Assembly (NCBI RefSeq): GCF_001953305.1
Contig: NZ_MTFE01000010.1
Coordinates: 1,816,317-1,862,704 of the forward strand
Direction: 5' to 3'
Length of the DNA: 46,388 nt
From: Cnuella takakiae
Lineage (GTDB): Bacteria; Bacteroidota; Bacteroidia; Chitinophagales; Chitinophagaceae
The notes beneath the pieces are model-generated. The model had not been told where the DNA came from, ran no database searches, and saw nothing but the letters and a program-made list of their open reading frames with translations. A program made the translations under genes and the position numbers. This document shows positions 1-9,360 of the stretch, one piece after another; positions within the stretch are counted from its first letter, which is position 1; each line of letters opens with the position of its first letter.

Positions 1-309
1 CGCAATATTGACCTGGTGAAGCTGTTGTGCAAGCTGATGGATGAAAAGTTGGGTCGCACAACAGGAGAAAGCGAACAGCTGATTACTTATGTGAAGGACC
101 GTCCAGGTCATGATCGTCGCTATGCCATCGATGCCAGCAAGATCAATAAAGAACTGGGCTGGAAACCTTCGGTAACATTTGAAGAAGGTTTGTCGCAAAC
201 CATCGATTGGTACCTGGAAAACACCGAGTGGCTGGAACATGTAACCTCCGGTGCCTACCAGCAATACTATGAGCAGCAATATCATTATGCTAGGTTAATG
301 CCTTCATGA
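1..309 (+). CDS. rfbB: dTDP-glucose 4,6-dehydratase, C-terminal part
   Basis: The reading frame is open from the first base, so only the last 102 residues are present and the true start lies left of the window. The [11 protein letters not shown] segment followed by [19 protein letters not shown] and a WYLEN end is typical of the C-terminal substrate-binding lobe of RmlB/RfbB short-chain dehydrogenases. These convert dTDP-glucose to dTDP-4-keto-6-deoxyglucose, the precursor of rhamnose and other deoxysugars, in the cytoplasm. The NAD-binding and catalytic YxxxK parts are outside the window. It leads into a glycosyltransferase cluster, which fits nucleotide-sugar supply. Its base composition is close to the GC-richer right part of the window, unlike the AT-rich genes that follow. 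Confidence 0.88.
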   Translation, partial: RNIDLVKLLCKLMDEKLGRTTGESEQLITYVKDRPGHDRRYAIDASKINKELGWKPSVTFEEGLSQTIDWYLENTEWLEHVTSGAYQQYYEQQYHYARLMPS

Positions 310-476
310 TGAAGTTGTCAAGATTCAACTTGCAATTATATCTTATTACTACCAAGTTGGAGCTTAAGAGTTTCGTCTACTAGCCTTTAGGTGAAATGAT
401 AATCAAGAGGAATAAAAGCAGTTCTGGATGCATATCATTCAGATTGCTTTATTTATATAGCTAAAAGAGAAGTAAC

Positions 477-1346
477 ATGCCTGTGCGCATTGCTCACCTT
501 ATTACCACTTATAAATGCCCTGTTCAATTAGAGCGGTTGGTTGATGCATTGGCACATAAGGATGCTGCCTGTTTTATACATGTAGATGGAAATGTGTCAT
601 TGTCAGAATACCTGTTCTTAGAAAAGAAAGATGGTGTGCGTCTGATTAAAAACAGGAAACGGGTAGTTTGGGGTGGTTATAGTTTTACAGAAGCTATTCT
701 CAACTCTATAGAAGAAATAGCAAATTCGGAAAGTAAGTTTGATTATATCAATTTACTCAGTTCGCAGGATTACCCAATAAAGCCAATAGAAGAATTTGTC
801 CAGTTTTTAACTGTCCATAAAGGTTATTCTTTTATAGCTTACGAAGGCGAAGATTCAAGCAAGTGGTGGAAAGAATCTACTTCAAGAATTTATGCTTATA
901 ATTTGAATGATTTTAAATTTAGGGGCAAATATTTTATTCAACAGGTACTCAATACCTTTTTACCCTTAAGGAAGTTTCCGATGTTAGGAAAATTGTATGG
1001 AAGTAGTTGTGCCACATGGTGGACAATGGACATGGCTTGTGCTTCATACGTTCTTTCATTTATCAATAGTAATAAGAAGCTTACGCGCTATATGAAATTT
1101 ACTTGGGGTGCGGACGAGTTTTTATTACCTTCTATTGTTATGAATTCACCCTTTGCAAAATTGACTTTAAACAACAATTTGCGTTATATAGATTGGTCTG
1201 AAGGCGGATCTAATCCAAAGATATTAGGGATGAAAGATTTGCCTTCCATTAAAAGATCGGATAATTTTTTCGCAAGAAAATTTGACATCTTAATCGATGA
1301 AAAGGTGTTAACAGCTATTGATACCGAAATGTTGAATTATGTGTAA
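477..1346 (+). CDS. GT14-like (core-2/I-branching type) beta-glycosyltransferase
   Basis: This 289-residue cytoplasmic protein begins MPVRIAHLITTYKCP and has the pattern of the core-2/I-branching family: HVDGNV near residue 36, VVWGGYSFTEAIL near 63, NLLSSQDYPIK near 98 and the ATWWTMD segment near 180. Bacterial members are usually around 290-320 residues and transfer a sugar (GlcNAc or xylose in characterised relatives) from a UDP donor onto a growing glycan. The acceptor cannot be told from sequence. The ATG is preceded by a purine-rich AGAGAAG. It is the first gene of a plus-strand run of polysaccharide genes and is strongly AT-rich. I see no clear promoter in the 167 bp upstream. Confidence 0.82.
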   Translation: MPVRIAHLITTYKCPVQLERLVDALAHKDAACFIHVDGNVSLSEYLFLEKKDGVRLIKNRKRVVWGGYSFTEAILNSIEEIANSESKFDYINLLSSQDYPIKPIEEFVQFLTVHKGYSFIAYEGEDSSKWWKESTSRIYAYNLNDFKFRGKYFIQQVLNTFLPLRKFPMLGKLYGSSCATWWTMDMACASYVLSFINSNKKLTRYMKFTWGADEFLLPSIVMNSPFAKLTLNNNLRYIDWSEGGSNPKILGMKDLPSIKRSDNFFARKFDILIDEKVLTAIDTEMLNYV

Positions 1347-1438
1347 CTAAAAGTGTCAATAGTTTACTTGACCCATTCAAACTGACTCAGATAGATATTA
1401 CAGTGATTGAGTTAGATGTTTTTTTACAACTATGGTAA

Positions 1439-2806
1439 ATGAGGGAGATGTTCAAAGTAAAGTCATTGATTGCAAAGTTGAAAGATAAGCACTTCTTGTC
1501 TTTATGTGGAAATGGGATTATGGCAATAGCTAACATGATAACCTTGGCCTTACTTTACCGTGGTCTAGCATTGCCAGAAAATGGAACATGGATCTTTTAT
1601 CAAACAGCGGTTTTATTCGTTGACACTTTTAGAACCGGTTTACTAACAACAGCGGTTGTTAAATTCTATTCAGGAACAACTAAAGAGAGAGGGGAAGAGG
1701 TGTTAGGGTCAACATGGATCCTAATATTATTGATTTCAGCAGCTTTCATTCTTTTGGATTTACCGTTTATCTTATTAGCAGGCAACCTAAAGGATGAAGG
1801 GATCCGTATTTTTATCAAGTTTCTGCCAGCAAACTTACTCTTTTCAATTCCAACAGTGATTGCTCTTTGTAAAGCTCAAGGCGAAGATAGATTTGATAAA
1901 ATACTTTATGTACGAGCTATCAATAATGGACTCTTTCTTTTAGCAATTCTTTTTCTTTGGGCTAATAACCAGCTTAATCTCAATTCAATAATCTTAATCA
2001 ATCTTTTAACAATACTTTTAACTGGGTGTTTTGTCTTATTAAGTGGATGGTCTGGAGTAAAAAGTATAAGCAAATGGACTGCTTCTTGTGTGAAAAGTAT
2101 TTTTCATTATGGAAAGTTTACTGTTGCGACCTCAATTAGTGCAAGCCTTTTTAAAGTAACAGATAGCTTTATCATCAATTTTATGTTGGGGCCTGCAGCA
2201 TTAGCAGTTTATAATGCGGGACAAAGATTGATGGAAATTGTTGAAATTCCACTTAGGAGCTTTACAGCAACTGCAATGCCTGTACTATCGGCTTCTTATA
2301 ACCAAAATAACAAAGACCTATTTTTATCTACGCTACAGAAATACGTAGGAGTAGTTACAGTTGCGTTGATCCCTTTATTGCTAATTAGCTTTGTGTTTGC
2401 CGACGACGCCATAGGACTGATCGCAGGTGGAAAGTACCAAAATACAGAAGCAGGAAATGTGTTCCGCTTGTTTGTAACATTTGCTTTATTATACCCGGCA
2501 GACAGGTTCTTGGCAACTGCATTGGATGCAATTCACAAACCTAATATTAATTTTTACAAGGTATTAGGTATGCTGGCGATTAACCTTATAGCCGATTTAC
2601 TAGGTGTTCATCTCATAGGTAATATTTACGGGATTGTAATGGCAACATTGTTTACAACATTGTTTGCAGTTGCTATATCAAATCATTACATTAAAAAAAA
2701 TTTTAATGAATATAGATTTTGGCGTTCCTATAGTTGGGGATTGAAGGCCGTAATAATAAAAATAATCAACATTATAAGAGGATCCGGCCTTAAAAGTGCA
2801 AGTTAA
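1439..2806 (+). CDS. Wzx-like oligosaccharide flippase
   Basis: This 455-residue, very hydrophobic protein has about a dozen membrane segments and the layout of the polysaccharide transporter / MATE-like flippases. Such proteins move undecaprenyl-linked repeat units across the inner membrane. The segment TDSFIINFMLGPAALAVYNAGQRLMEI near residues 240-266 resembles the conserved middle of Wzx-type proteins. The assigned start is ATG 1439; a second in-frame ATG at 1448 directly follows a GAGGGAG purine tract and would shorten the protein by three residues. It follows the GT14 gene and its stop sits next to the start of the next gene, so the run is probably one operon. Confidence 0.82.
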   Translation: MREMFKVKSLIAKLKDKHFLSLCGNGIMAIANMITLALLYRGLALPENGTWIFYQTAVLFVDTFRTGLLTTAVVKFYSGTTKERGEEVLGSTWILILLISAAFILLDLPFILLAGNLKDEGIRIFIKFLPANLLFSIPTVIALCKAQGEDRFDKILYVRAINNGLFLLAILFLWANNQLNLNSIILINLLTILLTGCFVLLSGWSGVKSISKWTASCVKSIFHYGKFTVATSISASLFKVTDSFIINFMLGPAALAVYNAGQRLMEIVEIPLRSFTATAMPVLSASYNQNNKDLFLSTLQKYVGVVTVALIPLLLISFVFADDAIGLIAGGKYQNTEAGNVFRLFVTFALLYPADRFLATALDAIHKPNINFYKVLGMLAINLIADLLGVHLIGNIYGIVMATLFTTLFAVAISNHYIKKNFNEYRFWRSYSWGLKAVIIKIINIIRGSGLKSAS

Positions 2807-2807
2807 T

Positions 2808-3812
2808 ATGAACAAGCTTAGAGATAAACTGAATGGTAAAAATATTCTCTACATTGGAGTGGAGTTCTATCATTATTCAAGTGAGATAAAAAATAAAATG
2901 GAAGAGTATGGTGGTACTGTTACTTTCTATCCAGAACGCGATACTTCAATAATATATGGATTAGTCAATCGCCTATTTCCCAATCAAATTGATCAATATC
3001 AAAACTTTTATTACTCCAAACTAATAAAGAGAATCTCTGGAGATCGTTTTGATTATTTTTTGGTAATTAGGGGATTTAAAATGCCTGTTTGGTTTATAGA
3101 AAAAGTTAAGCAAATAAATCCAGGGATTGTTTGTATCATGTATCAATGGGATGCAAATATCAACAGTCCCTTTCTTAATCTGGAACCACAGTATAACATA
3201 ATTCCGCAGTTTGATAAGGTGCTTTCTTTTGATCTAAAAGACGTTGAGGAGAACCCTGAACTTTTACAATATTGCCCTACCTTTTATACTGATGAAATTT
3301 TGGCTTTAAAAGATCATGATTTGTCACCTACAAAATATGATTTTTTCTTTTTTGGATCTTACCTGCCAGAACGGTACAAAGGCTTGATGAAGATGAAAAG
3401 TTTTACAAAACAGAATGGTTATAGCTTACAAGCTCATTTTTATATGCCGTTCCGATATTATCTAATTGAGCGATTGAAAGGGGTAAATCTTGATAGAAAG
3501 CTATTGAAACACCGTAAAATGAATCGTTCGGAATACCTTGAACAATTCAAACAATCAAAAGTAATTGTTGATGTTAGCAATGCAAAACAAACCGGATTGG
3601 CGATGCGAGTGCTGGATGCATTTGGAGCTGGAAAGAAGGTTATTACAACAAACTCCTGGATCACAAGAGAAGTTGGAGCTAATAATCAGCAAGTTCATGT
3701 AATTGACTTAGACAATTTGTCGGTTCCTAAAGATTTCATGGAGGAACAAACAAAATTCAGTCCTAATATTAATTACACTATGGATAAATGGCTTATGAAT
3801 ATTTTCTCATGA
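2808..3812 (+). CDS. CgeB-like GT-B glycosyltransferase
   Basis: The product is about 334 residues. I chose ATG 2808, one base after the flippase stop, over GTG 2796, which would overlap that gene. The N-terminal half has a GKNILYIGVEFYHYSS Rossmann-like start and the C-terminal half carries QTGLAMRVLDAFGAGKKVITTN followed by a short acidic tail. That pattern matches the C-terminal donor-binding domain of GT4-like / CgeB-type transferases, where a conserved acidic or hydroxyl residue near the glycine-rich loop binds the nucleotide sugar. Neither donor nor acceptor can be predicted. Tight spacing to the flippase suggests cotranscription. It could also be annotated simply as a hypothetical LPS biosynthesis protein. 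Confidence 0.65.
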   Translation: MNKLRDKLNGKNILYIGVEFYHYSSEIKNKMEEYGGTVTFYPERDTSIIYGLVNRLFPNQIDQYQNFYYSKLIKRISGDRFDYFLVIRGFKMPVWFIEKVKQINPGIVCIMYQWDANINSPFLNLEPQYNIIPQFDKVLSFDLKDVEENPELLQYCPTFYTDEILALKDHDLSPTKYDFFFFGSYLPERYKGLMKMKSFTKQNGYSLQAHFYMPFRYYLIERLKGVNLDRKLLKHRKMNRSEYLEQFKQSKVIVDVSNAKQTGLAMRVLDAFGAGKKVITTNSWITREVGANNQQVHVIDLDNLSVPKDFMEEQTKFSPNINYTMDKWLMNIFS

Positions 3813-3863
3813 GCGATATTTATTAAGGTTGCTATTTACCAATTTCATTTAAAAAATAAGATT

Positions 3864-4724
3864 GTGCAATTTTTCAAAAACCCTACTTGGATTGATGATT
3901 TTAATTTCAGGTTTGGTACTCTGAATGACGTTCCACCAAGTGTATTTGACTCAATCAATGCTAAACTGGATAACGTGCAAAGTGCATCACCCCTTGTAAG
4001 TGTTATTATATCAGCATGGAATGAAGAAACAAATATTATTAAATGTCTGGCAAGTATGGCCAGCCAGGTAAGCGAATTTCCATTTGAAATTATCGTTGTA
4101 AATAACAATTCCACCGATGCTACGGAAGAAACCTTGAAACTACTGCATGTTAAAAGACTTTTTCAACCCATACAAGGCTGTGGTCCTGCTAGGCAGTTAG
4201 GTCAGGAAAATGCAGCAGGTAAATATATATTGTTAGCAGACGCTGATTGTATTTATCCAAAAGTATGGGTAAATGAAATGACAAAACAATTGATGCAGGA
4301 TGGCGTTGTCTGTATTTACGGGAGGTATTCTTTTATTGCGGAATCTGGAATCCCAAGGTGGAAACTGTTCTTACACGAGCGACTGAAAGATGTCATAGCA
4401 GAGTTCCGGCATTTCAAGAGGCCATATTTAAATGCTTACGGAATAAGTATGGGCTATGTTAGGGAGTATGGTTTACAAGTTGGGTATGTAATGCACAAGA
4501 TTTGGGGAGATGACGGCCGATTGTGTTTTGACTTAATGCAATTTGGAAAAGTTAAACAAGTAAAACTCGATTCTGCGCGAGCATGGACGGGACCACGTAC
4601 TCTTTTGAGAGATGGGAGCTTCAATAAAGCAATTATGGTAAGAATAAAAAAGGAGGTTAGTCGTGCTTTTTCAATGTTTAAACCACATCCTCACCATGAT
4701 ACAAAAAGCTCTTTAAATGATTAA
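3864..4724 (+). CDS. GT2-family glycosyltransferase
   Basis: This is a 286-residue GT-A fold transferase. After about 40 residues with no recognisable motif come SVIISAWNEETNI (residues 46-58), VVNNNSTDATEE near 78-89 and the metal-binding LLADADCIYP, whose DxD is D126/D128. No transmembrane anchor is evident, so it is probably a cytoplasmic or peripheral enzyme adding one sugar to a lipid-linked repeat unit. The start is GTG 3864; no in-frame ATG exists between it and the previous stop at 3812, so the first codon is uncertain. It is followed two bases later by another GT2 gene. The donor is unknown. Confidence 0.82.
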   Translation: MQFFKNPTWIDDFNFRFGTLNDVPPSVFDSINAKLDNVQSASPLVSVIISAWNEETNIIKCLASMASQVSEFPFEIIVVNNNSTDATEETLKLLHVKRLFQPIQGCGPARQLGQENAAGKYILLADADCIYPKVWVNEMTKQLMQDGVVCIYGRYSFIAESGIPRWKLFLHERLKDVIAEFRHFKRPYLNAYGISMGYVREYGLQVGYVMHKIWGDDGRLCFDLMQFGKVKQVKLDSARAWTGPRTLLRDGSFNKAIMVRIKKEVSRAFSMFKPHPHHDTKSSLND

Positions 4725-4726
4725 CA

Positions 4727-5500
4727 ATGATAGAGATGATATCAAAATTTCCGGATATAACCTTATTGATTACCCACTATAACAGAAGTAATTCGTTAGC
4801 CAATCTTTTAAAAAGCTTTAAGTTGTTAGGTATTTCTTTTGGTGATGTTGTTGTTTCAGACGACGGCAGCGAAGATGAGCATCTAATTGTAGTTCATAAA
4901 CTTAAAAGTGAATTCGGCTTTAAACTCGTTGCTGCACCTGCGAATGCCGGATTGGGAAACAATATCAATAAAGGACAAAACTCAATAAGTACTCCCTATA
5001 CATTATATATTCAAGAAGACTTTGAGCCTACGGCCAAATTTCAATCTGCTTTGAACAATGCCATCGAGATAATGAATGAACGGATGGATATCGATATAAC
5101 ACGTTTCTATGCTTATTTAAAATATCCTTATTTGAAAAATTTGAAAAATGGTTTTTCTGAGATGTATATTCCTTCGTTTGCACTTAACTATAAAAAAATT
5201 TATTTCTATAGTGATCATCCTCACTTAAGGAGGAGTAATTTTTTTAGCAAATTCGGTAAGTATTCTGAAGGTATAAAGGGGGATAAAACAGAATACAATA
5301 TGTGTCTTTCCTTCATAAGGAATAATGGAAAGGGATTGTTTTACAACGATTTTCAAAGCTTATTTATTCAACGCAATAGTGAAGCGGAACCAAGTACGAT
5401 GGTCAGAAGCAAAATTTCAAATAGCAATTTTTTTATAATAAAGATCGTGAGAGACTTGTATCGTCAGATCAAATACAATTATGACTTATTCAAAAAGTAA
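4727..5500 (+). CDS. GT2-like glycosyltransferase with an ED in place of DxD
   Basis: This 257-residue protein starts two bases after the preceding GT2 gene. DITLLITHYNRSNSLANLLKS near residues 9-29 and VVVSDDGSEDE near 46-56 mark a GT-A nucleotide-binding domain. Where GT2 enzymes usually show DxD, this one has YIQEDFEP, so the metal site would use E/D side chains in a slightly different register. The C-terminal half is basic and AT-rich and ends in a lysine-rich tail without a membrane segment. It is the last gene of the plus-strand run, and its stop lies only 5 bp from the stop of the convergent acyltransferase gene. Substrate unknown. Confidence 0.75.
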   Translation: MIEMISKFPDITLLITHYNRSNSLANLLKSFKLLGISFGDVVVSDDGSEDEHLIVVHKLKSEFGFKLVAAPANAGLGNNINKGQNSISTPYTLYIQEDFEPTAKFQSALNNAIEIMNERMDIDITRFYAYLKYPYLKNLKNGFSEMYIPSFALNYKKIYFYSDHPHLRRSNFFSKFGKYSEGIKGDKTEYNMCLSFIRNNGKGLFYNDFQSLFIQRNSEAEPSTMVRSKISNSNFFIIKIVRDLYRQIKYNYDLFKK

Positions 5501-5505
5501 TTGCA

Positions 5506-6498
5506 CTAAGATTGTCGAAGTGAACTTCCATTGATAATACGATAAATCTTTGGACTCCATTTTTCAATACAAATTGCCGCCATTATTGTGATAACAAGGG
5601 TTATAAAAGGAAAAAGTAACAGGATTATTGTTGGTGAATTGGGATAAAATTTTAATAATACATAATTCTGAAACATAATTGTAATTGGATGATATAAATA
5701 AATGAACAATGAGTACTTCTCTCCGTAGTTTGAAAGCATATTTGATTTAAGGTCAATATTCAATGCCAATAAGAAAACGCCAAATGCTGATAAAATGGTC
5801 CCAAATAAAAATTGCTGATTGAGTATTGAATACCCATATTCATTTTGAAAGAATATGCTTTCTAATATTTGAAGGCATAGGCCAAAGATTGTCATTACAA
5901 TGCCGACCTTCATATTTCTAGCGCTTTTCAAATTTTGATTTGATAAATTAAATCCAGCAAATAGAAATGGGATTGACAGCAAAAATCTCGGGAATTCAAA
6001 AGAGGAGTTTCCCTTTACTAGGTTGAAATATGAATTTGAATAGAGTGCATATAGAAGAATTAGGACCGATATCAAATAAAGCTTTTTCAAATGCCCCGCA
6101 GAAATGAAATACCATAATGTCAGTATTCCAAGAATTAAAGATCCGAGGAACCAAAGGTGCCAATAAGACCCATATAAAAACATTTCAACATTACTAGTAA
6201 AATGTCCAATTCCAAAATGAATGTTTTTAATGTATGCAATTGGTAAGAATACTAAACTAGCAATTAAATACAGACTTATTGTTTTATGCAACGAAGAGAG
6301 TTGCATTTCTTGTTTTTGCCAATATTTCTTCCCAATATAGAAACCAGATACTAAAAAATAGAATGGTACTGCCCATCTTGACGCTAGTTTAAGATGACCT
6401 GAAACTCCTAACGAAAGCGTATCATAATCTGTGTGTATAGTTATAATACATAAGGCTCCTATAAGCCTCATTAAATCAACTCCTGAATTCCGATTCAT
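5506..6498 (-). CDS. Membrane acyltransferase, OafA/NodX-like (acyltransferase 3 family)
   Basis: The 330-residue product has about ten hydrophobic segments and begins with a VDLMRLIGALCIITIHT stretch typical of the first helix of the acyltransferase-3 family, which carries the conserved histidine. WAVPFYFLVSGFYIG in the second helix supports this. The family moves acetyl or other acyl groups across the membrane to decorate surface polysaccharides, so an O-acetylase role for the repeat unit is likely. Its ATG overlaps the end of the upstream GT4-like gene by four bases, which implies translational coupling. It is the last gene of the minus-strand run. Confidence 0.82.
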   Translation of the reverse strand: MNRNSGVDLMRLIGALCIITIHTDYDTLSLGVSGHLKLASRWAVPFYFLVSGFYIGKKYWQKQEMQLSSLHKTISLYLIASLVFLPIAYIKNIHFGIGHFTSNVEMFLYGSYWHLWFLGSLILGILTLWYFISAGHLKKLYLISVLILLYALYSNSYFNLVKGNSSFEFPRFLLSIPFLFAGFNLSNQNLKSARNMKVGIVMTIFGLCLQILESIFFQNEYGYSILNQQFLFGTILSAFGVFLLALNIDLKSNMLSNYGEKYSLFIYLYHPITIMFQNYVLLKFYPNSPTIILLLFPFITLVITIMAAICIEKWSPKIYRIINGSSLRQS

Positions 6499-7733
6499 CC
6501 GTTTTGATGTGTTGTATTATTTTTCTCCAAATGAGAGTATATAGCCTTGTAAATTTGATTTACACTAGTTTCCCATGTGTGTTCAGAAGCAAAAGCCACT
6601 CGTTGTTTGCTAAGTTGATTGTTATCATCCACTAATGCTTGTTGAATCAATGTAGAAAAGCTGAATTTTGAGTTCGCCAGATAAACAACTGAATTAAACA
6701 ATTCCATTGTTTTTGTTGCTGTGGCAACAACTGGTTTTCCCATTAGTAGGTATTCATCAACTTTCCTAGGGTAATTTCCAATTGTTAGTTGATTTATAAC
6801 TTGTGGGTTGATACAGACGTCAAATGAATCAATAATCGAAGGAAGCTCTTTTAATGATTTTGCGCCTAAAAAAAATACGTTTTTATATTCATGTAAAAGT
6901 GAGGTCTTGAAGTCATCATCTTCTGGTCCTACAAAAACAAAGCTGTAATTAGGGTTATCTTTTACAATGTACTCTATTAGGGAAAGGTCAAGGCGGCTTG
7001 AAAGTAACGATCCTACATACCCAACTATTGGTCTTTTTATTTCTTTGATATTATCTAAAAATTTAAATGAGCTTACAGTGTTAACTTGAAATATTGAAAA
7101 ATCGCACCCTTGCCCAACATAAAAGCTATTGGGATTATATCGTGAGCAATACTCTTGTAAGAAGATGGAGTTTGTTACACAAATGTCTGATTTGGAAATT
7201 AGTAACGGTTCTAATCTGGTACCATGCTTTTTCCAGTAATCTGTGGCTAGGATATAATCTCTAGAGTAATAAATTGAAATTGATGGGCCTAATAAATCCT
7301 TTAGATAAAAACATTTTATTAGTTCATTATCATTGAATAAAATGTAATCTTTAAAGTTTAACTCTTGTAATGCATTGATGATTGATTTTGAAAAAATTTT
7401 ATTATTCCTTTTATTGATGAAGTCGAATATAAAGGTTGAGTTCAACCAATTGATAGATTCAACTAAACAATCAGGATACAAATTCCAAAGGTTGTTATTT
7501 ATTTGATACAGCCCTCTTTCGGACTTGTTGATAATGTTTATCCTTTTTTGTATTTCCTGTTGCTTCTTGTGCTTTATACTTGTTATCCTATCCAGGGGTG
7601 AATTGACGTATAAAACTCTGTTGTGTTTACTAAGCTCAATCGCAATATCCTTGCAATTACTTCCAATAGAAGTATCCCAAGGTTGCTGCCCAACTATGAT
7701 AATATCCCTTCCTAATATTTTAGCCTGGTTCAT
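6495..7733 (-). CDS. GT4-like (TuaH-type) glycosyltransferase
   Basis: This 412-residue GT-B protein begins DIIIVGQQPWDTSIGSNCKDIA and has VGYVGSLLSSRLDLSLI near residue 230 opening the donor domain, VFVGPEDDD near 268 and a C-terminal PRKVDEYLLMGKPVVATAT near 320-345. The K/R plus late E pattern is the usual GT4 nucleotide-sugar pocket. The overall form resembles TuaH-like transferases of cell-wall polymers. It lies 4 bp after the polymerase/ligase gene and overlaps the acyltransferase gene, so the three are almost surely cotranscribed. GC content is low, like its neighbours. The sugar transferred is unknown. Confidence 0.78.
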   Translation of the reverse strand: MNQAKILGRDIIIVGQQPWDTSIGSNCKDIAIELSKHNRVLYVNSPLDRITSIKHKKQQEIQKRINIINKSERGLYQINNNLWNLYPDCLVESINWLNSTFIFDFINKRNNKIFSKSIINALQELNFKDYILFNDNELIKCFYLKDLLGPSISIYYSRDYILATDYWKKHGTRLEPLLISKSDICVTNSIFLQEYCSRYNPNSFYVGQGCDFSIFQVNTVSSFKFLDNIKEIKRPIVGYVGSLLSSRLDLSLIEYIVKDNPNYSFVFVGPEDDDFKTSLLHEYKNVFFLGAKSLKELPSIIDSFDVCINPQVINQLTIGNYPRKVDEYLLMGKPVVATATKTMELFNSVVYLANSKFSFSTLIQQALVDDNNQLSKQRVAFASEHTWETSVNQIYKAIYSHLEKNNTTHQNG

Positions 7734-7737
7734 TAAC

Positions 7738-9156
7738 TCAGTTAATTTTTGTTTTTTTATCTAATAAAAAGCATACGTTAATCAACGAGATTGCCAAGTA
7801 GAAGTATATGTTTGTTGGATATTGAACTAAAGCTTCTTGTGGATAGTTTCCGATGTTCAATGCAAAGATGATCAATGTCATAGCCAAGCAATAATTTTTA
7901 AGTTCCGGGTTAGAAATTCTAAAAAAGTTTTTAATCCCTGTTGCTAGTGTTGTAAATATCAATGAGCAGAATAGAAGTAAACCTACCCAGCCTTGTTCAA
8001 CAGCAACTCGGACGTAGCCACTGTCTGGTGGAAAGTTCGCTAAGTAAGAATTAGGAGAAAAACGTTGTCCCCAAGTACCTGTCGCACCCAATCCTCCACC
8101 AAAGGGATGTGATTGAATAAATGGCTGAATCTTTTTCTGATTTATTTTTCGCACCATAAATGATGCATCTGTTGAAGGTTTGAAAGCTGACTGAAAACGT
8201 CCAAGCATGGGGTTTGATGTAGGAATGATTATTAAGCAAATCATACATGTGCCAGCAATTACCGCTACTATAACTGTCTTCCTATTAAAATTGAGAGTGA
8301 TGTACAATAGGTAAGCTGCTGGAATTAGAATATAAGCACCTCTTGTACCTGAGAATAGCATCGCAAAACAAAAAAAGATGCACAATGCCCAGAGAATTAA
8401 TTTGATTTTGATAGATTGAATGATTGTAGAAAGAGTAAAACTCAATATGGTACTAATTGCCATATTGTATGCAAATGTTACTGGGTCAGTGAAGAAGGAA
8501 AATTTTCGCCAATGTCCATTTATAAAGTATAATTCCGAATAACGCGGATCAGAATTTAGCCATGTTTGCTCTGAATCTGAAAATCCGAAAAATTCTTGCT
8601 TAAATCCATATAGAGCACCTAGAAAACTGAGTAACAGCCATAATATTATAATTAAGCGAATAAATTCAATTTTATTTATGAACCTAGTAAAAACAAAATA
8701 TGTTAGGGTAATTATTGCAATAGATCTTATAGTGTAGAGCCAAGCTAATTTTGACAAAGCTTCAGGATTCAATACTTCTAGAAAATTGTATGCAACCCAG
8801 ATCAAGATTAAATAAGTTATTTTGGTATCAAAAATTCTCCAGTTAGGATTAAATCTTTGTTTTAATAGCAATGAGAATAGTAATAAGACTTGGAGTGCGT
8901 CCAAGATAGTTCCCAAAGGAAAGTTTACACCGGTTCTTGCAACTAAAACCATTAAGTTAGAAGCTAACAGCAGTACACCTATTCCAAAAATTGGGTATAC
9001 CAAAATAGCATAAACTATTGGCAATGCAACAACTGATATAATCGTGATTATGCCGCTGGTTAATCCATTGATTGTAGCCAGCAGCCCTACCGTTATTGAA
9101 ACAACTATTAATATTGGTAGTAAAACTTTTATATCGGTTGTAAAAGGTTTATTCAT
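7738..9156 (-). CDS. Wzy / O-antigen ligase-like membrane protein
   Basis: The 472-residue protein has about ten to twelve membrane segments and a large loop with SHPFGGGLGATGTW and PPDSGYVRVAVEQGWVGLLLF near residues 365-410. That glycine-rich motif with a later GYVRVAVEQGxxG helix is typical of the O-antigen ligase / Wzy_C domain. Such proteins either polymerise lipid-linked repeat units in the periplasm or ligate the polymer to an acceptor; sequence alone does not separate these. Because flippase and co-polymerase genes lie in the same locus, I favour the polymerase. Its start is ATG 9156, with a 63-bp gap to the small ORF upstream. Confidence 0.8.
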   Translation of the reverse strand: MNKPFTTDIKVLLPILIVVSITVGLLATINGLTSGIITIISVVALPIVYAILVYPIFGIGVLLLASNLMVLVARTGVNFPLGTILDALQVLLLFSLLLKQRFNPNWRIFDTKITYLILIWVAYNFLEVLNPEALSKLAWLYTIRSIAIITLTYFVFTRFINKIEFIRLIIILWLLLSFLGALYGFKQEFFGFSDSEQTWLNSDPRYSELYFINGHWRKFSFFTDPVTFAYNMAISTILSFTLSTIIQSIKIKLILWALCIFFCFAMLFSGTRGAYILIPAAYLLYITLNFNRKTVIVAVIAGTCMICLIIIPTSNPMLGRFQSAFKPSTDASFMVRKINQKKIQPFIQSHPFGGGLGATGTWGQRFSPNSYLANFPPDSGYVRVAVEQGWVGLLLFCSLIFTTLATGIKNFFRISNPELKNYCLAMTLIIFALNIGNYPQEALVQYPTNIYFYLAISLINVCFLLDKKTKIN

Positions 9157-9219
9157 GTTTTTTTACCATGATTCTTCCACTGAATAGAACATTTGCTAAT
9201 TTGTAACTAAACAAGTTTA

Positions 9220-9351
9220 TCAGAAGAACAATATTTTAATAAAGAAAAAAAATACTCCAATGAAGGCCATACCTATTGCAACCAATTCAGGAATCATTTT
9301 TTCTTTAACTTGAATGTTTGCAGTTAAACTCTTGTGTGGGGTAATTTTCAT
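9220..9351 (-). CDS. 43-residue single-pass membrane peptide (hypothetical)
   Basis: A small ATG-initiated frame lies between the membrane GT2 gene (stop at 9361) and the Wzy-like gene (start at 9156). It encodes 43 residues: a basic N-terminus (MKITPHKSLTANIQVKEK), then one strongly hydrophobic helix from about residue 19 to the end, finishing IKILFF. The ATG is preceded at close range by GGGAA and starts 9 bp after the upstream stop, as expected for an operon gene. I do not recognise a family. It might be a small accessory subunit of the polysaccharide machinery. Chance occurrence in AT-rich DNA cannot be excluded. Confidence 0.5.
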   Translation of the reverse strand: MKITPHKSLTANIQVKEKMIPELVAIGMAFIGVFFFFIKILFF

Positions 9352-9360
9352 TTCCCAATT

